Virus record (IMG/VR): IMGVR_UViG_3300008261_000237
Span: 1-55,426 of that record
Source: a virus
Length of the DNA: 55,426 nt
Direction: 5' to 3' (one strand)
Shown: positions 1 to 8,893 of the stretch, piece by piece
Position numbering within the stretch: the first letter of the stretch is position 1
How the letters are laid out: each line of letters starts with the position of its first letter
Notes under the pieces: model-generated
What the model saw: the letters and a program-made list of their open reading frames with translations, nothing else
Told to the model about the DNA's origin: nothing
The model's database searches: none
Made by a program: the position numbers and the translations under genes

Positions 1-1
1 A

Positions 2-28
2 ATTGTAATGGCAATCGCACTTTCTTAA
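2..28 (+). CDS. 3' end of an upstream gene (partial)
   Basis: The reading frame starting at base 2 gives the short tail IVMAIALS and then a TAA stop at 26-28. The next gene begins 26 bases later with its own ribosome site, so this is probably the C-terminus of a preceding virion gene cut by the window edge. Nothing more can be said from nine codons, and another frame is possible. Confidence 0.3.
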   Translation: MVMAIALS

Positions 29-54
29 TTTGCACTACAAGGAGATATTCTTAA

Positions 55-3000
55 ATGGCTAAGAGACAGATTAGAGATTATGTTTTTTCACCTGGAGTTG
101 CTGGGTCTGGAAATTTAAAAATCTTAGATAAGGTCAGAAAAAATCAGATTCTGATGCTTGTCAATGTAACAAGTAATAAAATACTTTATAATTTTGCGGA
201 TCCAGTAAATCCAATTATTGTAGAATTTACTCCTGGCAATAGTGCAGAGTTTCCATATGCATCATCAATCTCTAATGGTGTAACAACTATACACTTTGAA
301 TTCGATACATCAGATCAGCAAGCAACTGATTCTATAACTATTTTTATTGAAGATGAAGAAGTAAGATTCAGACCATATAATTTTGGAACTGATGCGGTAG
401 AAAGGATGAGAGTGGCAACACCTCAGTCCATGATTGATGCTGACTTTGAATATGGAATTCAACCAACAAAGTGGCAGACAATTGACCACTTAAGAGGTTA
501 CCCAAGTACATTTGAAATTCCAGGTTCTGATATTTCAATATCCAATGTACAAACAGATGCAAGCCAAAACACTGGAGGTGTTGGTGCATCAATTATAACC
601 GTACAAACAGTAGAACCACATGGGTTTGGTGCTGGACAACCATTTAGAATTTTTGGTCTGTTAGAAACTGTTTCTGGTTCATCTAGGGCAGAAGGTTCAT
701 TTTTAGTAGAAACAGTCCCAAATGCAAATGTGTTTACATATTTTGCCAAGGGAAAAGTGGGAACAAGTGATCCAACTGAAAGTCTATTTGCCCCATATTC
801 TCAATTAAGAAGAGGTGGATTTTACACTGGAGCAGCAATAGGATCACCATCATATTCTCTACTATCAAATGGTGTTACTGGTTCGTTTACTTCAAGATTT
901 ATAACACGTTCTGGTTCAAATAGAATTGCATATACTGGAGTAAATAATGCACTTTTAGGTTCTCCTTTAACGGCAAGTGGTATTCCCTCAGGAACACAAG
1001 TAACTGGTATTACGACTAATACTGCAACAACTACATTGCTAGAGGATGTTGTTGCTCCATCAAATACTTTAGTAGTTACTAGTGTTTCAGGTGTTCAAGT
1101 TGGTTCTGCTGTAAGTGATGGAACTGGACATTCGACATTTGTAACTAACATTGACGGAAATACTATCACACTTTCCAGTCCATACTTAGTAAATGCTTCT
1201 GGTGGTTCAAATAATGTTGGAATATTATCCGCAGTTCCAGAAAACTTTAATACTGGTGGTGGTGGAACTTTTGATATAGATAGAACTCAAGGAAGATACT
1301 TAGTAAATTTAAATTCTGCTGGTGCTTTATATAAGAACAATCAAAGATTAATTATTCCAGGGTCAAGTTTAGGTGGAAATTCTGATAATGATTTAGTCAT
1401 TCATGTTAGAGGAGTGGATGCTGGTGCATCAGGGATTGCAACATTCACGACTTCAAAGAGTGTTACTGCTTTGGGTGATGCTGCAATATCTCAATCCCAG
1501 AAAAAATGGGGTAATTCTTCTTTACTGCTAAACCCAACTGCAGGATCTACTGCGGATTCTTTGGTTGTTGATTCAAATATTGATTTTGAAATTCAAACTT
1601 CTGATTTTGCATTTGAAACTTGGGTTTATAGAAATAGAGTAGCAACACAAGAAGTTTTATTTGATATGAGAACAGCAGAACCTTCTGTTGCTCCAATGCT
1701 TAGAATCACCTCTGCCGATGTATTATCTTATTATGTAAATGGTTCAGAAAGGATTGTTGGAGTAACATCTATTACTGCAGGTTCTTGGACACATGTTGCA
1801 GTAACAAGAAATGGAACATCAACAAGATTATATGTAAATGGAATTCAAGAAGGAAGTGTATATACGGATACAAATTCATATCCACAATCTCAAGTAAAAA
1901 TTGGTAATAACTTTAGTGGTTCTCAAGGATTCTTTGGATTTCTTGATGCTACTAGACTTTCGATTGGAAATTCTAGATATAGTGGGTCATCATTTGAAGT
2001 TGCATCTCTGGATATTTTTGGACTTGGTTCTCCATTCTATCCAGATGCTTATACAAAATTACTCTTAAATTATAATGGTGTCACCAATTCTACTGTCATT
2101 GCAGATGATGCATATGGGGTTGCAGTACCAAGTTATAGAACTTATTCTGGTATAACAGGAATAACAACTGGTTTTGGTGTTGGTGCAGAATTTGATGTTT
2201 ATAGATCTGGTTCTGGAGCATATACTGTAACTTTTAGAACAGGACAAACATCAACTGGATCGGCATATGCTTTGTCCGATACCATTACAATTGATGGTTC
2301 AGTTTTAGGTGGTTCTTCTGGAACAAATAATTTAGTTATTACAGCAACTTCTGTAGATGGTAGTGGTGCAATTTCTGCATTTACTGTTTCTGGAACTTCT
2401 ATTTCTGGAAATGTTTCATACACCAATGTTGCTCCAATTCTTACTGGTTCTGGTGGAACATTTAATATTACAAAATCTGCTGGTGGGTATATTGTAACTC
2501 CTGATGCTCAAGGAACTGGATATTTCCCAGGTTACCAATTAAAGATTTTGGGAAATTTATTAGGAGGAACAACTCCATCGAATGATTTATTCATTACAGT
2601 TTCTACTACTACACCAGATAGTTCAACAAGAGGAAGAATACAAACAGTAGTTGCTACTGGAACACCAAATACTGGAGCAATATTAAACTTCTTCCCATCA
2701 GTTGCTGTTTCGGAATTGACATCTTCTCCAATTTCAGATGGTGCTTCAATTTCTCATTCATCTTTAGCAAGATTCCAGGTTTCATTTGCAAATGCACATG
2801 GTCTCGTTCCAGGAGACACCATTACATCAACAGTAACTTCTGCGGGAACAGGACATTCATTAGCATCAGGTCCATTCGTTATTGACAGTACTCCAACTAG
2901 CAATTCAATTGTTTTTAATGCAAGAACACCTGGTTCTGTTTCGGCATCTGGAATTGCTGGAACTGTATACCCAAGACCAGACTGCTTCTATGTTCATAGA

Positions 3001-5100
3001 CCTTTTGATGGTGGAGTTCAATTGGGTGTCGGTGGACCTGCCCATGGAGCACATGCAGTTCGTCAATCCAAAAAGTATATTAGATATCAATCAGGTAAAG
3101 GTGTAATGTACACCACTGGTGCTTTGTTCGCACCAAGTTATGATATTAGAAGTGTTTCTGCAGCATCAACCTCAATTGGAAGTGTCGTTACAATAACAAC
3201 TGATGACACTGAACACGGTGTTCAGGTAGGAGCAGAGGTAGCAATTAGTAATATTGAAACTCCAGGATATAATGGTCATTATACTGTAAATAGCGTAATT
3301 AATGAGAACACATTTACAGTACTAGCAGTAAATTCATTGGCATCAACAAGTCCAGTTCTGGGAAGACCACCCACTTTATCACTTTATAGATGGAAAGGTG
3401 CAACAGTACGTGCTGGTGCATTTGATGACCAAAATGGTATTTTCTGGCAATATGATGGAATTAATTTGGCAGTTGGACTAAGATCGGCAACATTCCAACT
3501 TGCTGGAACAATTTCTGCTACTCCAGATTCCAATTTGGTGACTGGAGCAAATACAAGATTTACTGATCAATTAGTTGTAGGAGATAGAATTGTTATTAGG
3601 GGAATGACTCATGTTGTAACAACAATTATTGGAAATAATGCGATTACGGTATCACCAGACTTTAGAGGGGTAAGTTCAATTTCAGGTGCAAAAGCAACAT
3701 TAGTTCAAGATAGAATTATTCCACAAACTCAATGGAATATCGATAAAGCTGATGGAACTGGTGCTAGTGGTTATGAAATTGAAATCAATAAAATGCAAAT
3801 GATTGGTTTCCAATATACTTGGTATGGTGCTGGATTTATCGATTGGATGTTACGTGGTCCAGATGGAAATTACTTATTCGTTCATAGATTAAAGAATAAT
3901 AACTCAAATACAGAAGCATATATGAGATCTGGTAACCTACCAGTTAGATATGAAGTCATCAATGAAGGTCCCAAATCTAAACTTGCTTCAACTATATCTC
4001 AATCACAAACAACAGTTTCCCTAGTAGATGCTTCTCTATATCCATCCTCAGGAACAATTTATGTTGATAATGAATTAATAAATTATACAGGAAAATCTGG
4101 AAATACTTTAACTGGTATCACAAGAGCAGCATCATTCGGAAATTATTCTTCTGGTTCATTTAGAACATATACTGCAGGAGCAGCAGCATCCCACTCGGAA
4201 GGTTCTGGTGCTATTTTATTAAGTAATACTGCAACTCCAGTAATCAGTCACTGGGGTTCTGCATTCTTAACCGATGGTTTATTTGATAGTGATAGGGGAT
4301 ATATTTTTAACTATCCATATGTTGGTGGAACTATATCAACAACAAAGACGACTGCATTCATGATTCGACTTTCTCCTAGTGTTTCAAATGCGATTACTGG
4401 AGACTTAGGACAGAGAGAATTAATAAACCGAGCACAATTGCTATTGAAGTCACTCGAATTCACTCCAACAGGTGGTTCAACATCACAAGCAGTCATCATT
4501 GAAGGTATTTTGAATCCTTCCAACTATCCATCAAATCCATCTTTAGTTCAGTGGTTTACTCTTACATCACAGGGTGCTGGTGGACAACCATCATTTGCAC
4601 AAATTGCCAACGCATCTGCAATTACTTGGGAAGGTGGAGCACAAACAATAAATGCAGCAACAGCAGAAGTTCAAAACTATTTTACACAGTATCAAGTCTT
4701 TAATGCAGTAGATGTAGCAAATGTAAGAATTGGATTCTTTGTTAGTGGAACAGGTGTTCCTGGTGGTACAAGAGTTATTAATATTTTTAGACGTGATGCG
4801 AATAGAAATTATGTGCAGTTTTCTAACTCTGTAAATTCTGGTCCATCAGGAACTACTTACACATTTACAGCAAACACCGTATCTGCTGCACCTGGAGAAA
4901 CTGTATTCTCTTTTGTTGCAACAGCAACAGATAAGTCAACCATTGACCTCTCCGAACTTAAAGAGCTTAACAACACACCAATTGGTGGAAGAGGCACATT
5001 CCCGAATGGCCCCGATGTTCTTGCAATTAACGTCTACTTAACAAATGGCAGTAACATTACGAGCAATCTAGTTCTGCGTTGGTCAGAAGCACAAGCATAA
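55..5100 (+). CDS. Giant virion structural protein with LamG-like domain
   Basis: A 1681-residue protein, rich in Ser, Thr and Gly and with no membrane segment, typical of an extended beta-structured virion or fibre-associated protein. The ATG follows a clear AAGGAGAT ribosome site (40-47). Residues about 472-648 look like a laminin-G/concanavalin-like sandwich (FAFETWVYRN, GSWTHVAVTRNG, RLYVNGIQEGS), a fold often used for glycan binding. Residues about 1000-1300 share a module with the 424-residue protein at 17156 (RQSKKYIRYQSGKG, WYGAG, LPVRYEV). A further small beta module follows (TTVSLVDASLYPSSGTIYVD). It lies just before neck gene 13, where cyanophages carry large structural genes. No T4 counterpart is recognised. 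A host-surface or head/neck-fibre role is inference. Confidence 0.7.
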   Translation: MAKRQIRDYVFSPGVAGSGNLKILDKVRKNQILMLVNVTSNKILYNFADPVNPIIVEFTPGNSAEFPYASSISNGVTTIHFEFDTSDQQATDSITIFIEDEEVRFRPYNFGTDAVERMRVATPQSMIDADFEYGIQPTKWQTIDHLRGYPSTFEIPGSDISISNVQTDASQNTGGVGASIITVQTVEPHGFGAGQPFRIFGLLETVSGSSRAEGSFLVETVPNANVFTYFAKGKVGTSDPTESLFAPYSQLRRGGFYTGAAIGSPSYSLLSNGVTGSFTSRFITRSGSNRIAYTGVNNALLGSPLTASGIPSGTQVTGITTNTATTTLLEDVVAPSNTLVVTSVSGVQVGSAVSDGTGHSTFVTNIDGNTITLSSPYLVNASGGSNNVGILSAVPENFNTGGGGTFDIDRTQGRYLVNLNSAGALYKNNQRLIIPGSSLGGNSDNDLVIHVRGVDAGASGIATFTTSKSVTALGDAAISQSQKKWGNSSLLLNPTAGSTADSLVVDSNIDFEIQTSDFAFETWVYRNRVATQEVLFDMRTAEPSVAPMLRITSADVLSYYVNGSERIVGVTSITAGSWTHVAVTRNGTSTRLYVNGIQEGSVYTDTNSYPQSQVKIGNNFSGSQGFFGFLDATRLSIGNSRYSGSSFEVASLDIFGLGSPFYPDAYTKLLLNYNGVTNSTVIADDAYGVAVPSYRTYSGITGITTGFGVGAEFDVYRSGSGAYTVTFRTGQTSTGSAYALSDTITIDGSVLGGSSGTNNLVITATSVDGSGAISAFTVSGTSISGNVSYTNVAPILTGSGGTFNITKSAGGYIVTPDAQGTGYFPGYQLKILGNLLGGTTPSNDLFITVSTTTPDSSTRGRIQTVVATGTPNTGAILNFFPSVAVSELTSSPISDGASISHSSLARFQVSFANAHGLVPGDTITSTVTSAGTGHSLASGPFVIDSTPTSNSIVFNARTPGSVSASGIAGTVYPRPDCFYVHRPFDGGVQLGVGGPAHGAHAVRQSKKYIRYQSGKGVMYTTGALFAPSYDIRSVSAASTSIGSVVTITTDDTEHGVQVGAEVAISNIETPGYNGHYTVNSVINENTFTVLAVNSLASTSPVLGRPPTLSLYRWKGATVRAGAFDDQNGIFWQYDGINLAVGLRSATFQLAGTISATPDSNLVTGANTRFTDQLVVGDRIVIRGMTHVVTTIIGNNAITVSPDFRGVSSISGAKATLVQDRIIPQTQWNIDKADGTGASGYEIEINKMQMIGFQYTWYGAGFIDWMLRGPDGNYLFVHRLKNNNSNTEAYMRSGNLPVRYEVINEGPKSKLASTISQSQTTVSLVDASLYPSSGTIYVDNELINYTGKSGNTLTGITRAASFGNYSSGSFRTYTAGAAASHSEGSGAILLSNTATPVISHWGSAFLTDGLFDSDRGYIFNYPYVGGTISTTKTTAFMIRLSPSVSNAITGDLGQRELINRAQLLLKSLEFTPTGGSTSQAVIIEGILNPSNYPSNPSLVQWFTLTSQGAGGQPSFAQIANASAITWEGGAQTINAATAEVQNYFTQYQVFNAVDVANVRIGFFVSGTGVPGGTRVINIFRRDANRNYVQFSNSVNSGPSGTTYTFTANTVSAAPGETVFSFVATATDKSTIDLSELKELNNTPIGGRGTFPNGPDVLAINVYLTNGSNITSNLVLRWSEAQA

Positions 5101-5103
5101 ATA
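5096..5103 (+). promoter_or_regulatory. Late promoter octamer CATAAATA before gp13
   Basis: Close match to the T4 late promoter TATAAATA, 25 nt before the gp13 start. It contains the TAA stop of the preceding gene. Confidence 0.6.
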
Positions 5104-5128
5104 CCTTCTATAGGGTGTATATATTGCA

Positions 5129-5941
5129 ATGGCATCACCAAATTCTCGTCAAGGTTTAATAGAATATTGTCTCAGGAAACTTGGGAAACCAGTTTTAGAG
5201 ATAAATGTCGATGATGACCAAATCGGTGATTTGGTCGATGATGCATTGCAATATTTCCACGAAAGGCATTTTGATGGGATAGAAAGAGTTTACTTAAAGC
5301 ATAAACTCTCATCATCAGAAAGAAGTATTATTAGATCTGGTATTCAAACAACTACAGGTACTGCTGGAATTGGAGTAACTGTGGTTAATTTTGAAGAAAC
5401 AACAAATTTCCTTGCCTTGCCAGATACTATTATTGGTGTAAATAATGTATTTAAAGTTGATTCTAGTACCATATCAAGTGGTTTATTTAATATTAAATAT
5501 CAAATATTTTTAAATGATTTATACTATTATGGTGCATTAGATTTATTAAACTATGCAATGGTGAAAACTCATTTAGAGGATATTAGTAGAATATTAACTC
5601 CAGATGTTCAATTGAGATTTAATAAAAAACAACACAGATTATATCTAGATATTGATTGGCAGCAAGTTTCTGACCAGTACGTAGTCTTAGATTGCTATAG
5701 AATTGTAAATCCAAATGATTTTCCAAAAATTTATAATGATTTTTGGTTAAAAAGATACCTAACTGCTCTAATTAAAAGGCAGTGGGGACAAAATATGATT
5801 AAATTTAATGGTGTTCAACTTCCTGGCGGAATAAGTCTAAATGGAAGACAGTTGTATGAAGATGCAATTAGAGAATTAGAAGAAATAGAAAGAGCACTTA
5901 AGACAGAATATGAACTTCCTCCAATGGATATGATTGGATAA
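5129..5941 (+). CDS. gp13: Neck protein gp13
   Basis: A 270-residue protein matching the T4 gp13 neck family in its start (a helical N-terminus, then acidic DDDQIGDLVDDALQYFHERH) and in position directly before gp14 and gp15. T4 gp13 has 309 residues. In T4 the gp13/gp14 complex seals the filled head and forms the platform for tail joining. A late octamer precedes it, and its stop overlaps the gp14 ATG (5941), so the two are probably translationally coupled, as expected for partners made in fixed ratio. Identification rests on remembered family features and synteny. Confidence 0.8.
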   Translation: MASPNSRQGLIEYCLRKLGKPVLEINVDDDQIGDLVDDALQYFHERHFDGIERVYLKHKLSSSERSIIRSGIQTTTGTAGIGVTVVNFEETTNFLALPDTIIGVNNVFKVDSSTISSGLFNIKYQIFLNDLYYYGALDLLNYAMVKTHLEDISRILTPDVQLRFNKKQHRLYLDIDWQQVSDQYVVLDCYRIVNPNDFPKIYNDFWLKRYLTALIKRQWGQNMIKFNGVQLPGGISLNGRQLYEDAIRELEEIERALKTEYELPPMDMIG

Positions 5942-7365
5942 TGACTCCACTAAATTCCTATTTTTTACAAGGTTCACCAAGTGAACAAAGATTAGTTCAG
6001 GATTTAATCAATGAACAATTGTCAATTTATGGGCAAGATGTTGTTTACATGCCCAGAAAGATTATTAATGAGAAAAAAATAATTAAAGAGGTAATTGTAT
6101 CAAAATTTGATGACAGTTTTAGATTAGAAGCATATATATCAACTTTTGATGGATTTGGTGGTAACGCAGACATTTTAAGTAAGTTTGGGGTAAGAAGTAC
6201 GGACCAAATAACTTTTATTATATCCAAAGAGAGATATGAAGATTTTATTACACCAAAACTGAGTTTATTCAGCAAAGAAATTATAAAGACCGCAAAACGA
6301 CCACAAGAAGGAGATTTGATTTATTTGCCACTAGATAATGCACTATTTGAAATAAAATATGTAGAATCAAAAACACCTTTTTATCAATTGAACAATCTCT
6401 ATGTTTATGAGCTGCGTTGTGAGCTCTTTGAATATGAAGATGAAATTATTGATACTGGATTAGATGATGTTGATAAGAATGTGAAAGATTTTGGATATAT
6501 TGCCACTTTACAAATGGTTGGTGCTGCTGCTTCTTCTGCCTCACTTTCCGTTGGTCTTGCTACAGCACGTTACCCTGGAATCTCTGGAAAATCAGTTGCA
6601 AGAATTGATATTTTTGATGGTGGTTATGGATATAAGTCACCACCTACTATTACTTTCTCGAAACCTGGTGGATTTGGAATAAGGGCAGAAGGAATATCTA
6701 TTTTGGATAGAGGTTCTATAAGTAAAATTCTTATTACAAATCCTGGAATTGGTTATACAATCCCACCAACAATAACAATAAAGAGCAATAGTTCTGCTGG
6801 AAGTGGTGGAATTGCAACAGCAATCATATCTGATGGTGTTCTTGCTCCTATCATAATAAATTCTGGTGGTGTTGGGTATTCTACTGTTCCTAAAGTTAGA
6901 TTCTCTGGTCCTGTTGATCCAAATTCACCGTTCCCATTATCTGGTATAAATTCTGCAACAGCAGAAGTAGTATTAACATCAGCAGGAATAGTTACTGCAG
7001 TGAGATTTACAAATGCTGGTTCAAATTATCACTTATCTCAGGCAAATCCCCCAACATTACAAATAGATTCTCCAGTCGGGATTTCAACAGGAGATTATGA
7101 GTTTAATGAAGTCATTAGAGGTGTTTCAACTGGAACTAGTGCATATGTCAAGAGTTGGAATTATGATACAAGAATTCTTAAAGTTTCTATTGTAAGTGGA
7201 AATTTTGCATTAGGTGAAACCGTTGTTGGTGCAGGAGCAAGTTATAAAGTATTATCAATAATAACTGACAATATCTATGATGCCTTTGCCGAAAACCACA
7301 CTATTGAAGAAAAGGCAGATACCATCATTGATTTCTCTGAGAAAAATCCCTTTGGGGAATTCTAA
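5941..7365 (+). CDS. gp14: Neck protein gp14 with a repeat-bearing insertion
   Basis: A 474-residue protein. The first 170 or so residues resemble T4 gp14, starting MTPLNSYFLQGSPSEQRLVQ and containing the conserved stretch around FDGFGGNADILSKFG. The total is far longer than T4 gp14 (256 residues). The extra length is a Gly/Pro-rich beta region, residues about 220-380, with four copies of a motif like GGYGYKSPPTITF, GIGYTIPPTITI, GVGYSTVPKVRF and SNYHLSQANPPTLQI. The gp14 C-terminal part seems to resume near the end (AENHTIEEKADTIIDFSE). It acts with gp13 at the head-tail neck. The insertion may be a surface decoration or an attachment point for neck fibres (inference). Confidence 0.8.
   Translation: MTPLNSYFLQGSPSEQRLVQDLINEQLSIYGQDVVYMPRKIINEKKIIKEVIVSKFDDSFRLEAYISTFDGFGGNADILSKFGVRSTDQITFIISKERYEDFITPKLSLFSKEIIKTAKRPQEGDLIYLPLDNALFEIKYVESKTPFYQLNNLYVYELRCELFEYEDEIIDTGLDDVDKNVKDFGYIATLQMVGAAASSASLSVGLATARYPGISGKSVARIDIFDGGYGYKSPPTITFSKPGGFGIRAEGISILDRGSISKILITNPGIGYTIPPTITIKSNSSAGSGGIATAIISDGVLAPIIINSGGVGYSTVPKVRFSGPVDPNSPFPLSGINSATAEVVLTSAGIVTAVRFTNAGSNYHLSQANPPTLQIDSPVGISTGDYEFNEVIRGVSTGTSAYVKSWNYDTRILKVSIVSGNFALGETVVGAGASYKVLSIITDNIYDAFAENHTIEEKADTIIDFSEKNPFGEF
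6600..7080 (+). repeat. Four GxGYxxPPT-type repeats inside gp14
   Basis: The translated repeats begin near 6604, 6727, 6850 and 7003. Each carries a Gly-Tyr pair, a Pro pair or single Pro, and an alternating beta pattern (TITF, TITI, KVRF, TLQI). The spacing of about 40-50 residues suggests a repeated beta fold. Confidence 0.65.
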
Positions 7366-7368
7366 ATA
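7361..7368 (+). promoter_or_regulatory. Late promoter octamer TCTAAATA before gp15
   Basis: T4-late-like octamer 21 nt before the gp15 ATG, with the gp14 TAA stop embedded in it. Confidence 0.5.
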
Positions 7369-7389
7369 TATTATATTAGTACTAATGAA

Positions 7390-8436
7390 ATGTTTGGAAA
7401 ATACGCATATCACGAGATAATAAAAAGAACAATTATTTCTTTCGGAACATTATTTAATAATATCCAGATTAGACATCAAGATGGGGCAGATAATGATATT
7501 AGCCTTATCAAAGTTCCTATTGCGTATGGACCAATTCAAAAATTTCTATCAAGACTTGATGAAAAACCAGATCCTAGAAACAGGGTTGCTATAACTTTAC
7601 CGAGAATGTCATTTGAAATGACTGGCATTCAGTATGACCCATCAAGAAAAGTATCAACAATACAAACATTTCAAGCAAATAAATCTGGAACTGGACCAGT
7701 TCAGGTGTATATGCCAGCACCTTATAATATAGGAATACAACTTAGTATTATAACTAAGTATCAAGATGACATGCTTCAAATTATTGAGCAAATACTCCCA
7801 TACTTTCAGCCACAACTTAATGTTACTGTAGATTTGGTAAATTCTATTGGTGAGAAAAGAGATATTCCAATAATTTTAGAAAGTATAGCAATGTCAGATG
7901 ATTATGAGGGTGATTACTCAACAAGAAGAAGTCTAGTATATACTTTAAATTTTACAGCAAAGACTGCTATTTTTGGTGCCATTTCCGATACAAAATCTCC
8001 AATAATTAAAAAAGTGCAGGTTGATTATTATTCAAATACAGATAGAGCCAATGCAACAAGACAATTAAGATATACTGCAGAACCAAGACCAATCAAAGAT
8101 TATAATAATGATGCAACAACAGTATTGACTAGGAATGTAGATAGGGACGACACTCAAATTCTTGTATCAGATTCATCTTCACTAATTGTTGATACTTATA
8201 TTATGATAAATGCCGAGGAAATGTTTATTAGCAAAATTACAGGAAACACAATTGATGTTTCTAGAGGAAGGGATAATAGTTTGCCTGGAATTCACGAAGA
8301 AGGTGATGCGGTCAATGTAATAAATTCAGCAGATAAAGAATTGATAACTTACGGAGATGAATTTGGATTTGATGAGAATCGTTTTGATTTTGGAGATGGA
8401 AGAATTTATAGTTCAAGAAAAGGTGCTGATGTATGA
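7390..8436 (+). CDS. gp15: Tail sheath stabiliser gp15 (tail terminator)
   Basis: A 348-residue protein whose N-terminus (MFGKYAYHEIIKRTIISFG, then LFNNIQIRH) is characteristic of T4-like gp15. That protein caps the finished tail tube and sheath and joins the tail to the neck. T4 gp15 has 272 residues. The extra sequence near residues 245-310 (DTQILVSDSSSLIVDTYIMI, then ISKITGNTIDVSRGRD) resembles a small beta module also present near residue 1320 of the giant protein at 55. The stop overlaps the gp16 start. Confidence 0.8.
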   Translation: MFGKYAYHEIIKRTIISFGTLFNNIQIRHQDGADNDISLIKVPIAYGPIQKFLSRLDEKPDPRNRVAITLPRMSFEMTGIQYDPSRKVSTIQTFQANKSGTGPVQVYMPAPYNIGIQLSIITKYQDDMLQIIEQILPYFQPQLNVTVDLVNSIGEKRDIPIILESIAMSDDYEGDYSTRRSLVYTLNFTAKTAIFGAISDTKSPIIKKVQVDYYSNTDRANATRQLRYTAEPRPIKDYNNDATTVLTRNVDRDDTQILVSDSSSLIVDTYIMINAEEMFISKITGNTIDVSRGRDNSLPGIHEEGDAVNVINSADKELITYGDEFGFDENRFDFGDGRIYSSRKGADV

Positions 8437-8873
8437 AAAATGATTTTGATGCAATAAATGAGTCTTTAGATATAGAAGTATCATCAATATCCAAAGAAAT
8501 AGTTTCTGAGTCTCCAAAAATAGTAAAATCACCAAAGAAAGGAGACGATGAGAGTGACTACGATTATGATTATACTAGAGGACAACTTTATAGTTTAATT
8601 GAAAAAGGACAAGAAGCAATTGATGGTATATTAGAAATAGCACAGCAATCCGACTCACCAAGAGCATTTGAAGTCGCTGGACAGTTAATTAAAAATGTTG
8701 CGGACACAACAGATAAGTTATTGGACCTTCAGCAGAAAATGAAAAAATTAAAAGAAGAAGATCCTTCAGCACCAAGAAGTGTTACCAATAACAATACTCT
8801 ATTTGTTGGTTCTACTGCAGAACTACAAAAACTTCTTAAGCAAAATCTCGCACAGGTAGAAGATTCTAAATAA
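8433..8873 (+). CDS. gp16: Small terminase subunit gp16
   Basis: A 146-residue acidic and helical protein between gp15 and gp17, as in T4 (gp16, 164 residues). The central part, DYDYTRGQLYSLIEKGQEAI through SPRAFEVAGQLIKNVADTTD, fits the helical oligomerisation core of T4-type small terminases, which recognise or activate DNA for packaging and stimulate gp17. The start overlaps the last codon of gp15 (ATGA type). The motor subunit gp17 is not immediately next: a capsid-targeted protein and a 59-residue protein lie between. Confidence 0.78.
   Translation: MKNDFDAINESLDIEVSSISKEIVSESPKIVKSPKKGDDESDYDYDYTRGQLYSLIEKGQEAIDGILEIAQQSDSPRAFEVAGQLIKNVADTTDKLLDLQQKMKKLKEEDPSAPRSVTNNNTLFVGSTAELQKLLKQNLAQVEDSK
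8865..8872 (+). promoter_or_regulatory. Late promoter octamer TCTAAATA before the 8894 gene
   Basis: T4-late-like octamer 21 nt before the ATG at 8894, overlapping the gp16 stop. Confidence 0.5.
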
Positions 8874-8893
8874 CTAGAGAACTTATTTTTCAA

